A DNA stretch of 64,000 nucleotides from Pseudomonas sp. p1(2021b) (GCF_020151015.1 NZ_CP083746.1:817001-881000), one strand, 5' to 3'. Shown: positions 29,569-40,212, counted from the first letter of the stretch. Notes: generated from the sequence alone by a model not told the origin. Translations and numbers: made by a program.

Positions 29569-30747
29569 ATGCAAAATCGAATCGGCGCGCAGAAGGGGTT
29601 TTCCCTGAGCGATCCACGTGTGCGCGCGTGGCTGTTCCAGGTGGTCACGGTGGTGTTTGTGGTCGGCCTGGGCTGGTACCTGTTCCATAATACCCAGGCC
29701 AACCTGCAACACCGGGGCATCACCTCGGGCTTCGACTTCCTCGAGCGCAGTGCGGGCTTCGGCATCGCCCAGCACCTGATTCCCTACGTGGAGTCGGACA
29801 GCTATGCCCGGGTATTCGTCATCGGCCTGCTCAACACGCTGCTGGTGACCTTAATCGGCATCATCCTGGCCACGCTGCTGGGCTTCGTCATCGGCGTGGC
29901 GCGGCTGTCGCCGAACTGGATGATCAGCAAGCTGGCGACCGTGTACGTGGAAACCTTCCGCAACATCCCGCCGCTGCTGCAGATCCTGTTCTGGTACTTC
30001 GCCGTGTTCCTCACGCTGCCGGGGCCACGGGGCAGCATCAACCTCGACGACACCTTCTTCATCAGCAACCGGGGCCTGAACATGCCCGGCGCGACCCTGG
30101 CCGAAGGCTTCTGGCCGTTCGTGCTGGCGCTGGTGCTGGCGGTCGTCGCCATCGCGCTGATGGTGCGCCTGGCCAACAAGCGTTTCGACGAGACCGGCGA
30201 GCCGTTCCACAAGTTCTGGGTGGGACTGCTGATGTTCATCGGTATCCCCGGCGTCTGCGTGGCATTGTTCGGCAGCCCGGTGCACTGGGAGGTGCCACAG
30301 CTCAAGGGCTTCAACTTCGTTGGCGGCTGGGTGCTGATTCCCGAATTGCTCGCCTTGACCCTGGCGCTGACCATCTACACGGCGGCGTTCATCGCCGAGA
30401 TCGTGCGCTCGGGCATCCGCTCGGTCAGCCATGGCCAGACCGAGGCCGCGCGTTCGCTGGGCCTGCGCGAGGGGCCGACCCTGCGCAAGGTGATCATCCC
30501 CCAGGCCTTGCGGGTGATCGTGCCGCCGTTGACCAGCCAGTACCTGAACCTGGCGAAGAACTCATCCCTGGCGGCCGGCATCGGCTATCCAGAGATGGTC
30601 TCGCTGTTCGCCGGTACCGTGCTCAACCAGACCGGTCAGGCGATCGAGGTGATCGCCATCACCATGAGTGTCTATCTGGCCATCAGCCTCAGCATTTCGC
30701 TGCTGATGAACGGGTACAACAAGCGCATCGCGCTGATCGAGCGATGA
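29569..30747 (+). CDS. aapQ: Amino acid ABC transporter permease AapQ
   Basis: AapQ is one of the two membrane subunits. The 392-residue protein has about eight hydrophobic segments and the HisM/GlnP-type permease domain, split as usual in this family: the N-terminal part (FVIGLLNTLLVTLIGIILATLLG) and the C-terminal EAA loop (EAARSLGLREGPTLRKVIIPQALRV). The start at 29569 gives MQNRIGAQKG; the ribosome-binding site is weak. It follows aapJ by 66 bases and precedes aapM by 10. Confidence 0.92.
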   Translation: MQNRIGAQKGFSLSDPRVRAWLFQVVTVVFVVGLGWYLFHNTQANLQHRGITSGFDFLERSAGFGIAQHLIPYVESDSYARVFVIGLLNTLLVTLIGIILATLLGFVIGVARLSPNWMISKLATVYVETFRNIPPLLQILFWYFAVFLTLPGPRGSINLDDTFFISNRGLNMPGATLAEGFWPFVLALVLAVVAIALMVRLANKRFDETGEPFHKFWVGLLMFIGIPGVCVALFGSPVHWEVPQLKGFNFVGGWVLIPELLALTLALTIYTAAFIAEIVRSGIRSVSHGQTEAARSLGLREGPTLRKVIIPQALRVIVPPLTSQYLNLAKNSSLAAGIGYPEMVSLFAGTVLNQTGQAIEVIAITMSVYLAISLSISLLMNGYNKRIALIER

Positions 30748-30757
30748 GGGTACGCCT

Positions 30758-31855
30758 GTGACAGCCCATGTTTTCAAACCTGACATGCCGCCACCGGTGA
30801 AGACCGTCGGCGCGCTCGCATGGATGCGTGCCAACCTGTTCTCCAACTGGCTCAACACCGTGTTGACCCTGTTCGCCCTGTACCTGGTCTGGCTCATCGT
30901 GCCACCGCTGGTGCAGTGGGCGTTCATCGATGCCAACTGGGTCGGTACCACCCGGGCCGACTGCACCCAGGAGGGCGCCTGCTGGGTGTTCATCCAGCAG
31001 CGTTTCGGCCAGTTCATGTATGGCTACTACCCGGTGGAGCTGCGCTGGCGGGTCGATCTGACCGTCTGGCTCGCCGTGCTCGGCGCCGCGCCGCTGTTCA
31101 TCAAGCGCTTCCCGCGCAAGGTGGTCTACGGCCTGGGCTTTTTGGTGCTGTACCCGATCCTGGCCTATACCCTGTTGCACGGCGGCTATCTGGGCCTTGC
31201 CACGGTATCCACCAGCCAGTGGGGCGGCCTGATGCTGACCCTGGTGATCGCCACCGTCGGTATCGTCGGTGCCTTGCCGCTGGGCATCCTCCTGGCGCTG
31301 GGGCGGCGTTCCAACCTGCCGGCGGTGAAGGTCGTCTGCGTGACCTTCATCGAGTTCTGGCGGGGTGTGCCGCTGATCACCGTGTTGTTCATGTCCTCGG
31401 TGATGCTGCCGTTGTTCCTGCCCGAGGGCATGAGCTTCGACAAGCTGCTGCGGGCCATGATCGGGGTGATCCTGTTCCAGTCGGCCTACATCGCCGAGGT
31501 GGTCCGTGGTGGCCTGCAGGCCATCCCCAAGGGCCAGTACGAAGCGGCCGCGGCCATGGGCCTGGGCTACTGGCGGGCGATGGGGCTGGTGATCCTGCCC
31601 CAGGCGCTCAAGCTGGTGATCCCCGGCATCGTCAATACCTTCATCGCCCTGTTCAAGGACACCAGCCTGGTGATCATCATCGGCCTGTTCGACCTGCTCA
31701 ACAGCGTCAAGCAGGCCGCCGCCGACCCGGCCTGGCTGGGCATGGCCACCGAGGGCTATGTGTTCGCTGCCCTGGTGTTCTGGATTTTCTGTTTCGGTAT
31801 GTCCCGCTACTCCATGCACCTGGAGCGCAAGCTGGACACTGGCCACAAGCGTTAG
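30758..31855 (+). CDS. aapM: Amino acid ABC transporter permease AapM
   Basis: Second membrane subunit of the Aap transporter, 365 residues, starting at a GTG. Hydrophobic segments begin at about residue 30, and the permease domain runs from about residue 150 ([25 protein letters not shown]) to the EAA loop ([23 protein letters not shown]). The long N-terminal region with extra helices and a loop containing two cysteines is characteristic of AapM. Spacing of 10 bases to aapP suggests one transcript. Confidence 0.92.
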   Translation: MTAHVFKPDMPPPVKTVGALAWMRANLFSNWLNTVLTLFALYLVWLIVPPLVQWAFIDANWVGTTRADCTQEGACWVFIQQRFGQFMYGYYPVELRWRVDLTVWLAVLGAAPLFIKRFPRKVVYGLGFLVLYPILAYTLLHGGYLGLATVSTSQWGGLMLTLVIATVGIVGALPLGILLALGRRSNLPAVKVVCVTFIEFWRGVPLITVLFMSSVMLPLFLPEGMSFDKLLRAMIGVILFQSAYIAEVVRGGLQAIPKGQYEAAAAMGLGYWRAMGLVILPQALKLVIPGIVNTFIALFKDTSLVIIIGLFDLLNSVKQAAADPAWLGMATEGYVFAALVFWIFCFGMSRYSMHLERKLDTGHKR

Positions 31856-31865
31856 GAGTTTCGAA

Positions 31866-32630
31866 ATGAGTGAAGCGAGCAAGCAGCCTGTCGGCCCCGA
31901 AGGCATCATCCAGATGCAGGGTGTGAACAAGTGGTATGGGCAGTTCCACGTGCTCAAGGACATCAACCTGAACGTGCGCCAAGGTGAGCGTATCGTGCTG
32001 TGCGGGCCTTCCGGTTCCGGTAAGTCGACCACCATCCGCTGCCTCAACCGCCTGGAAGAGCACCAGCAGGGTCGTATCGTGGTCGATGGCGTGGAGCTGA
32101 CCAACGACCTCAAGCAGATCGAGGCGATCCGTCGTGAGGTGGGCATGGTGTTCCAGCACTTCAACCTGTTCCCGCACCTGAGCATCCTCGAGAACTGCAC
32201 CCTGGCGCCGATGTGGGTACGCAAGATGCCCCGGCGCAAGGCCGAGGAAATCGCCATGCACTACCTGGAGCGGGTGCGTATTCCCGAACAGGCGCACAAG
32301 TATCCGGGGCAGTTGTCCGGCGGCCAGCAACAGCGCGTGGCGATCGCCCGGGCGCTGTGCATGAAGCCCAAGATCATGCTGTTCGACGAGCCGACCTCGG
32401 CGCTGGACCCGGAGATGGTCAAAGAGGTGCTCGATACCATGGTGGGCCTGGCCGAGGACGGCATGACCATGCTCTGTGTGACCCACGAGATGGGCTTTGC
32501 CCGGACGGTGGCGAACCGGGTGATCTTCATGGACAAGGGCGAGATCGTGGAACAGGCGGCACCGGATGACTTCTTCGACCGGCCGCGCAGTGACCGGACC
32601 AAGTTGTTCCTCAGCCAGATCCTGCATTGA
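31866..32630 (+). CDS. aapP: Amino acid ABC transporter ATP-binding protein AapP
   Basis: ATPase subunit, 254 residues. Walker A is GPSGSGKST, the ABC signature is [15 protein letters not shown], Walker B is [12 protein letters not shown] and the H-loop is VTHEMGFA. The start at 31866 has AGGAG overlapping the aapM stop. The protein ends LFLSQILH, typical of the HisP/GlnQ group. It completes aapJQMP and is followed by a REP pair before the convergent algW. Confidence 0.95.
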   Translation: MSEASKQPVGPEGIIQMQGVNKWYGQFHVLKDINLNVRQGERIVLCGPSGSGKSTTIRCLNRLEEHQQGRIVVDGVELTNDLKQIEAIRREVGMVFQHFNLFPHLSILENCTLAPMWVRKMPRRKAEEIAMHYLERVRIPEQAHKYPGQLSGGQQQRVAIARALCMKPKIMLFDEPTSALDPEMVKEVLDTMVGLAEDGMTMLCVTHEMGFARTVANRVIFMDKGEIVEQAAPDDFFDRPRSDRTKLFLSQILH

Positions 32631-32649
32631 TGTGTTGGGGCCGCGTTGC

Positions 32650-32740
32650 GGCCCTTTCGCGGCACAAGGCCGCGCCTACCGGGAGACACGCGATTTCCTG
32701 TAGGCGCGGCCTTGTGCCGCGAACGAGCTGCAAAGCAGCC
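32650..32740. repeat. REP pair between aapP and algW
   Basis: GGCCCTTTCGCGGCACAAGG and CCTTGTGCCGCGAACGAGC bracket GCCGCGCCTACCGGG...CCTGTAGGCGCGGC in inverted orientation. It lies between two converging genes and may end both transcripts. It belongs to the GTAGG(A/C)GCGGCC flavour. Confidence 0.8.
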
Positions 32741-32745
32741 CTGGC

Positions 32746-33906
<1,161 letters not shown>

Positions 33907-34016
33907 CGAATGAATCCTGGGAGTGGGGCAGGGGCCGGTGGCTGCGCAGCAGGGAGCGAGCGCGCGCGATCATACACTGGTAACAGCGTGGTCGGCGACG
34001 CGGTAATCGTGGTGCC

Positions 34017-34067
34017 GGCTTCGCGGGTAAACCCGATCCCACACAAGGGGCGGGCTTACCCGCGAAT
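34017..34067. repeat. REP remnant between algW and the Nif3-like gene
   Basis: GGCTTCGCGGGTAAACCCG and GGCGGGCTTACCCGCGAATG form an imperfect inverted pair. It is between divergent genes, so it is in a promoter region, not a 3' end. Confidence 0.6.
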
Positions 34068-34193
34068 GACGGTGCCACGAATGGATCCCCAGGCGATTGC
34101 AGCCGGTTTCCCCGAAGCCGGCGACGGCCCATAATGGCGGCCATTATACGGGCGTTGCGCCCACCGAACGTGCAGATTTCGAGGAGATTTTCC

Positions 34194-34952
34194 ATGGCCG
34201 TCGCCCTGAGCACCCTGGTGGAGGAAGCCGAGCGCTACCTGGCCAGTGCCAAGATCCAGGATTACTGCCCCAATGGCCTGCAGGTCGAGGGTCGGCCGCA
34301 GGTCAGCCGCATCGTCAGTGGCGTCACCGCCAGCCAGGCCTTGCTCGATGCCGCGGTCGAGGCCGAGGCCGACCTGGTGCTGGTGCACCACGGTTACTTC
34401 TGGAAAGGCGAGAACCCCTGCATCACCGGCATGAAGCAGCGCCGCCTCAAGACCCTGCTCAAGCATGACATCAGCCTGCTGGCCTATCACCTGCCGTTGG
34501 ACCTGCACCCGGAGGTGGGCAACAACGTGCAGCTGGCTCGCCAGCTGGACATCACCGTCGAGGGGCTGCTGGACCCGGACAACCCCAAGGTGGTCGGCCT
34601 GGTGGGTTCGCTCGCCGAGCCGGTGTCGGCGCGTGATTTCGCTCGGCGGGTGCAGGAGGTCATGGGGCGCGAACCGCTGGTGATCGAGGGCGAGCAAATG
34701 ATCCGTCGGGTGGGCTGGTGCACCGGCGGTGGGCAGGGGTATATCGACACCGCCATTGCTGCAGGGGTCGACCTGTTCTTGAGTGGGGAGGCGTCCGAGC
34801 AGACCTTCCACAGCGCCCGCGAGAACGGCATCAGCTTCATCGCCGCTGGCCACCACGCGACCGAGCGTTATGGCGTCCAGGCGCTGGGCGACTACCTGGC
34901 ACGGCGTTTTGCGTTGGAGCACCTGTTCATCGACTGCCCGAACCCGATCTGA
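34194..34952 (+). CDS. Nif3-like dinuclear metal centre protein (YbgI family)
   Basis: Conserved 252-residue protein of the Nif3/YbgI family. These form ring-shaped hexamers with a two-metal site, and a GTP cyclohydrolase FolE2-like role has been suggested for some; the function here is unknown. Metal-ligand motifs are visible: LVLVHHGYFW, AYHLPLDLHP and, near the end, AAGHHATERYG. Also typical is CPNGLQVEG near residue 25. The ATG at 34194 has GAGGAG upstream. It is divergent from algW. Confidence 0.9.
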   Translation: MAVALSTLVEEAERYLASAKIQDYCPNGLQVEGRPQVSRIVSGVTASQALLDAAVEAEADLVLVHHGYFWKGENPCITGMKQRRLKTLLKHDISLLAYHLPLDLHPEVGNNVQLARQLDITVEGLLDPDNPKVVGLVGSLAEPVSARDFARRVQEVMGREPLVIEGEQMIRRVGWCTGGGQGYIDTAIAAGVDLFLSGEASEQTFHSARENGISFIAAGHHATERYGVQALGDYLARRFALEHLFIDCPNPI

Positions 34953-34970
34953 CGGCCTGGCAGGCCCAAT

Positions 34971-35050
34971 CGCGGGACAAGCCCGCGCCCACAGGTACAG
35001 CGCTGTTCATGGGGCATGCGCGGTACTTGTGGGAGCGGGCTTGTCCCGCG
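34971..35050. repeat. REP pair upstream of cysD
   Basis: CGCGGGACAAGCCCGC (34971-34986) and GCGGGCTTGTCCCGCG (35035-35050) are exact inverse complements. The pair lies after the Nif3-like stop and about 160 bases before cysD. Confidence 0.85.
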
Positions 35051-35212
35051 TTTGGGCCTCAAAGCGGCCCTCGATTCCCCCCAAACCCGTAGTCATATCG
35101 TTAGATTCTTTCGGTCTATCCAACCTCCTAAATAGAATCAAGTGCTGTGATACAGTGCCAGCCTCGAACACGGCCCGCTGGCCGTCCATAAGATCGTTTT
35201 TCGTGAGTAGCC

Positions 35213-36130
35213 ATGGTCGACAAACTGACGCACTTGAAACAGCTGGAGGCGGAGAGCATCCACATCATCCGCGAGGTGGCCGCCGAGTTCGACAACCCGG
35301 TGATGCTGTACTCGATCGGCAAGGACTCCGCCGTGATGCTGCACCTGGCGCGCAAGGCCTTCTTCCCGGGCAAGCTGCCGTTCCCGGTGATGCACGTCGA
35401 CACCCAGTGGAAATTCCAGGAGATGTACCGCTTCCGCGACAAGATGGTCGAGGAGATGGGCCTGGAACTGATCACCCACGTCAACCCCGAAGGCGTGGCC
35501 CAGGGCATCAACCCGTTCACCCATGGCAGCTCCAAGCACACCGACATCATGAAGACCCAGGGCCTGAAGCAGGCGCTGGACAAGTACGGCTTCGACGCCG
35601 CGTTCGGCGGTGCCCGCCGCGACGAGGAGAAGTCCCGGGCCAAGGAGCGTGTCTACTCCTTCCGTGACAGCAAGCACCGCTGGGACCCGAAGAACCAGCG
35701 CCCGGAGCTGTGGAACATCTACAACGGCAAGGTCAACAAGGGCGAGTCGATCCGCGTCTTCCCGCTGTCGAACTGGACCGAGCTGGACATCTGGCAGTAC
35801 ATCTACCTCGAAGGCATCCCGATCGTGCCGCTGTACTTCGCCGCCGAGCGCGAGGTCATCGAGAAGAACGGCACCCTGATCATGATCGACGACGAACGGA
35901 TCCTCGAGCACCTCACCGATGAGGAGAAGGCACGTATCGTCAAGAAGAAGGTGCGTTTCCGTACCCTCGGCTGCTACCCGTTGACGGGCGCGGTGGAGTC
36001 GGAGGCCGACAGCCTCACCGACATCATTCAGGAAATGCTCCTGACGCGCACTTCCGAGCGCCAGGGCCGCGTCATCGACCACGATGGCGCAGGCTCCATG
36101 GAAGACAAGAAACGTCAGGGCTATTTCTAA
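35213..36130 (+). CDS. cysD: Sulfate adenylyltransferase subunit 2 (CysD)
   Basis: CysD activates sulfate with ATP to adenosine 5'-phosphosulfate, with GTPase CysN as partner. The 305-residue product shows the PAPS reductase-like fold with the PP-loop [11 protein letters not shown] near residue 35, [16 protein letters not shown], and a C-terminal [12 protein letters not shown]. Start ATG 35213; upstream, AT-rich sequence (about 35095-35150) probably holds the promoter, normally under CysB control, but I could not define the site. It is followed after 16 bases by cysNC. Confidence 0.96.
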   Translation: MVDKLTHLKQLEAESIHIIREVAAEFDNPVMLYSIGKDSAVMLHLARKAFFPGKLPFPVMHVDTQWKFQEMYRFRDKMVEEMGLELITHVNPEGVAQGINPFTHGSSKHTDIMKTQGLKQALDKYGFDAAFGGARRDEEKSRAKERVYSFRDSKHRWDPKNQRPELWNIYNGKVNKGESIRVFPLSNWTELDIWQYIYLEGIPIVPLYFAAEREVIEKNGTLIMIDDERILEHLTDEEKARIVKKKVRFRTLGCYPLTGAVESEADSLTDIIQEMLLTRTSERQGRVIDHDGAGSMEDKKRQGYF

Positions 36131-36146
36131 TTCTCAGGGTTACTCC

Positions 36147-38048
36147 ATGTCGCACCAATCCGATTTGATCAGCGAAGACATCGTCGCTTATCTGGCTCAG
36201 CACGAGCGCAAAGAACTGCTGCGTTTCCTCACCTGCGGCAACGTGGATGACGGCAAGAGCACCCTGATCGGGCGCCTGCTGCACGACTCCAAGATGATCT
36301 ACGAGGACCACCTCGAGGCCATCACCCGCGATTCGAAAAAGGTCGGCACCACCGGCGAGGACGTGGACCTGGCGCTGCTGGTCGACGGCCTGCAGGCCGA
36401 GCGTGAACAGGGCATCACCATCGATGTCGCCTACCGCTATTTCTCCACTGCCAAGCGCAAGTTCATCATTGCTGACACCCCAGGCCACGAGCAGTACACC
36501 CGCAACATGGCCACCGGTGCCTCGACCTGCGACCTGGCGATCATCCTGGTCGATGCGCGCTACGGTGTGCAGACCCAGACCCGCCGCCACAGCTTCATCG
36601 CCTCGTTGCTGGGCATCAAGCATATCGTGGTCGCGGTCAACAAGATGGACCTGAAGAACTTCGACGAGCAGGTGTTCGAGTCGATCAAGGCCGACTACCT
36701 GAAGTTCGCCGAGGGCATCAACCTCAAGCCGTCGAGCCTGCACTTCGTGCCGATGTCGGCGCTCAAGGGCGACAACGTGGTCAACCGCAGCGAGCGTTCG
36801 CCGTGGTACACCGGCCCTGCGCTGATGGAAATCCTCGAGACCGTGGAAGTGGCGGCCGACCGTAACTTCACCGACCTGCGCTTCCCGGTGCAGTACGTCA
36901 ACCGCCCGAACCTGAACTTCCGCGGTTTTGCCGGCACCATCGCCAGCGGCGTCGTGCACAAGGGTGACGAAGTGGTCGTGCTGCCCTCGGGCAAGAGCAG
37001 CCGGGTCAAGTCCATCGTCACCTTCGAAGGCGAGTTGGAAAACGCAGGGCCCGGCCAGGCCGTGACCCTGACCATGGAAGACGAGATCGATATTTCCCGT
37101 GGCGATCTGCTGGTGCATGCCGACAACGTCCCACCGGTGACCGACCAGTTCGACGCCATGCTGGTGTGGATGGCCGAAGAGCCGATGCTGCCGGGCAAGA
37201 AGTACGACATCAAGCGCGCCACCAGCTACGTGCCGGGCTCTATCGCCAGCATCACTCACAAGGTGGATGTGAATACCCTGGAGCAGGGCGCCGCCAGCGC
37301 GCTGCAACTGAACGAGATCGGCCGCGTCAAGGTCAGCCTGGACGCCGCTATCGCCCTGGACGGCTACGACAGCAACCGCACCACCGGTGCGTTCATCGTC
37401 ATCGACCGCCTGACCAACGGCACCGTCGGCGCCGGCATGATCATCGCACCGCCGGTATTGCCGCACGGCAGCACCGGTCACCACGGCAAGCTGGCCCACG
37501 TTTCCACCGAGGAGCGTGCCCTGCGCTTCGGCCAGCAGCCGGCTACCGTGCTGTTCAGCGGCCTGTCCGGTGCAGGCAAGAGCACCCTGGCCTATGCCGT
37601 GGAGCGCAAGTTGTTCGACATGGGCCGTGCGGTATACGTGCTCGACGGCCAGAACCTGCGTCACGACCTGAACAAAGGCCTGCCGCAGGACCGCGCCGGC
37701 CGTACCGAGAACTGGCGCCGTGCCGCCCATGTGGCGCGCCAGTTCAACGAAGCCGGCATGCTGACCCTGGCGGCCTTCGTGGCGCCGGACGCCGAAGGCC
37801 GCGAGCAGGCCAAGGCGCTGATCGGCAAGGAGCGCCTGGTCACCGTCTACGTGCAGGCATCGCCGATCGCCTGCCGCGAGCGCGACCCACAAGGCCTGTA
37901 TGCCGCCGACGGCGACAACATCCCGGGCGAAAGCTTCCCGTACGATGTGCCGCTGGATGCGGACCTGGTGATCGACACCCAGGTCACCAGCGTCGAAGAA
38001 GGTGTCAAGCAAGTGCTGGACGTGCTGCGCAAGCGCGGCGCGATCTGA
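36147..38048 (+). CDS. cysNC: Bifunctional sulfate adenylyltransferase subunit 1/APS kinase (CysNC)
   Basis: A 633-residue fusion. The N-terminal part (about residues 20-440) is the CysN GTPase that drives sulfate adenylation: GNVDDGKST (G1), DTPGHEQY (G3) and NKMD (G4). The C-terminal part (about residues 455-630) is APS kinase CysC with Walker [10 protein letters not shown] and the [13 protein letters not shown] motif. It makes PAPS from sulfate with CysD. Fusion of CysN and CysC is normal in pseudomonads. A strong terminator follows 20 bases after the stop. Confidence 0.96.
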   Translation: MSHQSDLISEDIVAYLAQHERKELLRFLTCGNVDDGKSTLIGRLLHDSKMIYEDHLEAITRDSKKVGTTGEDVDLALLVDGLQAEREQGITIDVAYRYFSTAKRKFIIADTPGHEQYTRNMATGASTCDLAIILVDARYGVQTQTRRHSFIASLLGIKHIVVAVNKMDLKNFDEQVFESIKADYLKFAEGINLKPSSLHFVPMSALKGDNVVNRSERSPWYTGPALMEILETVEVAADRNFTDLRFPVQYVNRPNLNFRGFAGTIASGVVHKGDEVVVLPSGKSSRVKSIVTFEGELENAGPGQAVTLTMEDEIDISRGDLLVHADNVPPVTDQFDAMLVWMAEEPMLPGKKYDIKRATSYVPGSIASITHKVDVNTLEQGAASALQLNEIGRVKVSLDAAIALDGYDSNRTTGAFIVIDRLTNGTVGAGMIIAPPVLPHGSTGHHGKLAHVSTEERALRFGQQPATVLFSGLSGAGKSTLAYAVERKLFDMGRAVYVLDGQNLRHDLNKGLPQDRAGRTENWRRAAHVARQFNEAGMLTLAAFVAPDAEGREQAKALIGKERLVTVYVQASPIACRERDPQGLYAADGDNIPGESFPYDVPLDADLVIDTQVTSVEEGVKQVLDVLRKRGAI

Positions 38049-38066
38049 TCTTCGATGCCCCTAGAC

Positions 38067-38094
38067 AACCCCGCTTCGGCGGGGTTTCTTTTTT
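38067..38094 (+). terminator. Rho-independent terminator of cysD-cysNC
   Basis: AACCCCGC and GCGGGGTT form an 8-base stem with a TTCG loop, followed by TCTTTTTT. This is a textbook terminator. Confidence 0.93.
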
Positions 38095-38203
38095 CGCATT
38101 TCGGTAATTTTTCCGCTGGTCATTGTTGAAAAGCCAACTGGTTGCAGTGTGTCTCGTTTCGGCATCCTCGTACGGCAAATAAGCAATCCATGTAGGAAGA
38201 TTC

Positions 38204-38578
38204 ATGACCATCAAGAAAGTCGCCTCCATCGTGCTCCTCGCACTCTCCGCTACGGTGGCAAGCGTTGCCTACGCCGACATCGGCGCCAAGTGCTGCCCGT
38301 TCAGCGACGAGCGTTTGAAGACCAACGTCGAGACCCTGCTGGACTCGACCAATACCTTGACCAAGATCCACGGCGTGCGCTTCAAGTGGAAGGACTCGGG
38401 ACGCGAGGACATCGGCGTCGTCGCGCAGAACGTCAAAGCGGTATACCCCGAACTGGTGCACGAAAAGGACGGCATGCTGACCGTCGATTACGAGAAGCTG
38501 GTGGGCCCGCTGATCGAGTCGGTGCGCGAGTTGAATCAGCGTATCGAAGTGCTGGAAAAGGCCCAGGTCGCCCATTGA
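38204..38578 (+). CDS. Secreted stand-alone S74 (endosialidase-type) chaperone domain protein
   Basis: A 124-residue protein with a signal peptide (residues 1-24, ending AYA-DIG) directly followed by an S74 intramolecular chaperone domain. The hallmark SDERLKTNV (S34, D35, R37, K39) is where such domains cut themselves off from a phage tail fibre or bacterial adhesin. GVVAQNVKAVYPELV and DYEKLVGPLIESVRELNQRIEVLE (here in two parts) form the core and the C-terminal coiled coil. S74 domains are normally at the C-end of large proteins; here there is no passenger, only DIGAKCCPF before the cut site. The gene has its own AGGAAG site and no phage neighbours. Function unknown. Confidence 0.8.
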   Translation: MTIKKVASIVLLALSATVASVAYADIGAKCCPFSDERLKTNVETLLDSTNTLTKIHGVRFKWKDSGREDIGVVAQNVKAVYPELVHEKDGMLTVDYEKLVGPLIESVRELNQRIEVLEKAQVAH

Positions 38579-39092
38579 GTTCCCGCGCGCTGCGCTGCCT
38601 AGAAAACAGGCGGTAGCGCTGCTCCTGTGGGGCGGGCCTGTCCGGCGATCGCGCCAGCCCAGGAATCGCTGCATGCTGCATCCCTGCCCCTACCTCCCGG
38701 CATGCTACCCAAGCCGGCAACGTCGCCAGCGTTCTCACAGGAGCATGACCATGAAAACAGCAATGAAGCAGGGCATTATCGACCTCCGTCGTGGTGGAGA
38801 CGATGATGAGGGCGGGCAGTCCTGGCGCAAGCCGTAAGTCGGGTTGATGGCGGGCAATGATCATGTTGTTCCGCTGATGCAGAGCACCCCGCCAAGGGCT
38901 GCTATGCGGCCCATCGACAGGATCACGCAAACCCTCAAGGTGAGCGAGCTCCTTGTTGGAGCGGGCTTGTCCCGCGATGGGTCGCGTAGCGGCCCCAACT
39001 GCTTGAATGAGCGCCCTTGAGCCATGGCGGGTGTTTTTTCTTATGGACTGAATTTCAGCCACCTTTCTGCTTTCCTGGCCGTGTTACCCGCT
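38579..39092. other. Gap with REP fragments and a candidate 28-codon gene
   Basis: About 510 bases between two small exported-protein genes. It holds single REP units near 38626-38660 and 38955-38985 and one short frame with a good ribosome-binding site (38751-38837, listed separately). Long frames on either strand here are made of REP translation (RGQARSN...) and are not credible genes. Confidence 0.5.
38751..38837 (+). CDS. Candidate small peptide gene, 28 residues, unknown function
   Basis: ATG at 38751 sits 7 bases after CAGGAG; an ATG two codons earlier is too close to it. The peptide reads MKTAMKQGIIDLRRGGDDDE then GGQSWRKP and stops at TAA. It is strongly charged, with an acidic Asp-rich centre between basic ends and a Gly-Gly, and has no membrane segment or lipobox. 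Nothing in the neighbourhood looks like modification or export genes for a processed peptide. It may be a real small protein or chance; comparison with relatives would decide. Confidence 0.35.
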   Translation: MKTAMKQGIIDLRRGGDDDEGGQSWRKP

Positions 39093-39275
39093 TCAAGCTG
39101 TAGGATCTTTTATCCATCGAAAATGCTCTTGATAATCCATCTGCCGCTCGCAGCCTTGCTTGTAAGGGTCCATATCGCACTGGAAATGGATCTCTTGCTT
39201 GTCTGGAAGAATCATGGGCATTTCGCCGCTGCATCCACATAGCAAGAACATGGCCATCACTGCTAATTGCCTCAT
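39093..39275 (-). CDS. Small predicted lipoprotein, 60 residues, unknown function
   Basis: Start ATG at 39275 gives MRQLAVMAMFLLCGCSGEMP: a short hydrophobic segment ending in the lipobox LCGC (acylated Cys 15). The mature part is about 46 residues with charged and aromatic residues and two more cysteines (HFQCDMDPYKQGCERQMD), which could form a disulfide. No family recognised. The ribosome-binding site is weak. Codon use and base composition are AT-richer than neighbours, which suggests transfer or low expression. The open frame upstream of the ATG crosses a run of nine T and is not convincing. Confidence 0.6.
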   Translation of the reverse strand: MRQLAVMAMFLLCGCSGEMPMILPDKQEIHFQCDMDPYKQGCERQMDYQEHFRWIKDPTA

Positions 39276-39605
39276 GGGGAGTCCGTCTATTTTTTTTTTG
39301 GGCTGGCCGTTTGTGCTCGATAAATTATTGTCGATTAATGGCGCTGAGGTGTGGTTGTTTCGTGCGGGAAAAATCCTTTTGTGATGTAGGATGTTTTTCC
39401 AATGGTTAGGTTGGAAGTTGCAGACGAGAGGCAACCCTACCGTTCGACGTTTCATCATGAGCGAGTGCATGAGCACTGCAGCACCCCGGGACGCTTATAT
39501 GACCCATTTCGGGGACGAATAGCGTCCGCCAGCCATAGGAACCTGCGGCCTGGGCCTCCAAGCTACAAGGTATTATAAAGTAGCTTGGCGGTCGTTATCA
39601 GTGAT
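39276..39605. other. AT-richer gap before mdeR, with a 9-base inverted repeat
   Basis: About 330 bases with lower GC than the rest of the window, a T9 run at 39291-39299, and CCAAGCTAC (39558-39566)/GTAGCTTGG (39580-39588), a perfect 9-base inverted repeat with a 13-base loop. The repeat lies 18 bases after the mdeR stop and may end that transcript, though no T run follows. GGACGCT/AGCGTCC near 39490-39530 is another short pair. No gene seen. Confidence 0.5.
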
Positions 39606-40085
39606 TCAAATATGGGTTTCCGACACCGGTATTACGCGTTTTTCTTTTACCGCCTTGTAGGAAAAACTCGAATAAATTTCCTTCACCCCCGGCAACCGCT
39701 GCAACACTTCCCGGGTGAACTCCCCAAACGACTCCAGATCCCGCGCCAATATCTCCAGCAGGAAGTCATACCGCCCGGAAATGTTGTGACAAGACACGAT
39801 CTCCGGGATCTCCAGCAAACGCTTTTCGAATGCCAGGGCCATTTCCTTGGTATGCGAATCCATCATGATGCTGACGAACGCCGTGACGCCGAAGCCCAGC
39901 GACTTGGGCGAAAGAATGGCCTGGTAGCCGGTGATATAGCCGTTGTCCTCGAGCAACTTGACACGCCGCCAGCAGGGCGAGGTAGTCAGGGAAACCTGAT
40001 CGGCCAGTTCGGCGACGGTGAGGCGGGCGTTGTCTTGCAGGGCCGCGAGCAGGGCGCGGTCGGTGCGGTCCAGGGTCGAAGGCAT
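39606..40085 (-). CDS. mdeR: Lrp/AsnC family regulator MdeR
   Basis: A 159-residue Lrp-type regulator: winged HTH in residues 5-60 (LDRTDRALLAALQDNARLT) and an RAM ligand-binding domain after it. MdeR is known in P. putida as the activator of mdeAB, responding to methionine or related compounds. The ATG at 40085 was chosen for the GGGAGGGCAAGAC site; an ATG at 40100 lies too far upstream. It is divergent from mdeA with a 127-base gap that contains an inverted TTCCAAAA/TTTTGGAA. Confidence 0.88.
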   Translation of the reverse strand: MPSTLDRTDRALLAALQDNARLTVAELADQVSLTTSPCWRRVKLLEDNGYITGYQAILSPKSLGFGVTAFVSIMMDSHTKEMALAFEKRLLEIPEIVSCHNISGRYDFLLEILARDLESFGEFTREVLQRLPGVKEIYSSFSYKAVKEKRVIPVSETHI

Positions 40086-40120
40086 GTCTTGCCCTCCCAT
40101 TGTCGTGATTGTTGTTTTTA

Positions 40121-40157
40121 TTCCAAAAAATCTGTGGGTGCGTGGGCGATTTTGGAA
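40121..40157. promoter_or_regulatory. Candidate MdeR operator between mdeR and mdeA
   Basis: TTCCAAAA (40121-40128) and TTTTGGAA (40150-40157) are exact inverse complements 21 bases apart, on AT-rich DNA in the divergent gap. The start-to-start spacing of about 29 bases puts the half-sites on nearly the same face of the helix, as Lrp-type multimers often need. Binding by MdeR is inferred. Confidence 0.5.
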
Positions 40158-40212
40158 AAATACCCGCTGCCTGGTGGCATAAGCTTATAACAAACCACCA
40201 GAGGCTGTTGCC

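Noticed and set aside
36072..38012. 646-codon minus-strand open frame opposite cysNC
   Set aside because: Mirrors codon positions of a conserved enzyme; composition rich in Val, Gln, Ala and His with no recognisable domain.
38433..39062. 209-codon minus-strand frame between the S74 gene and the small lipoprotein
   Set aside because: Part of its translation is REP sequence (PIAGQARSN); it overlaps the S74 gene antisense.
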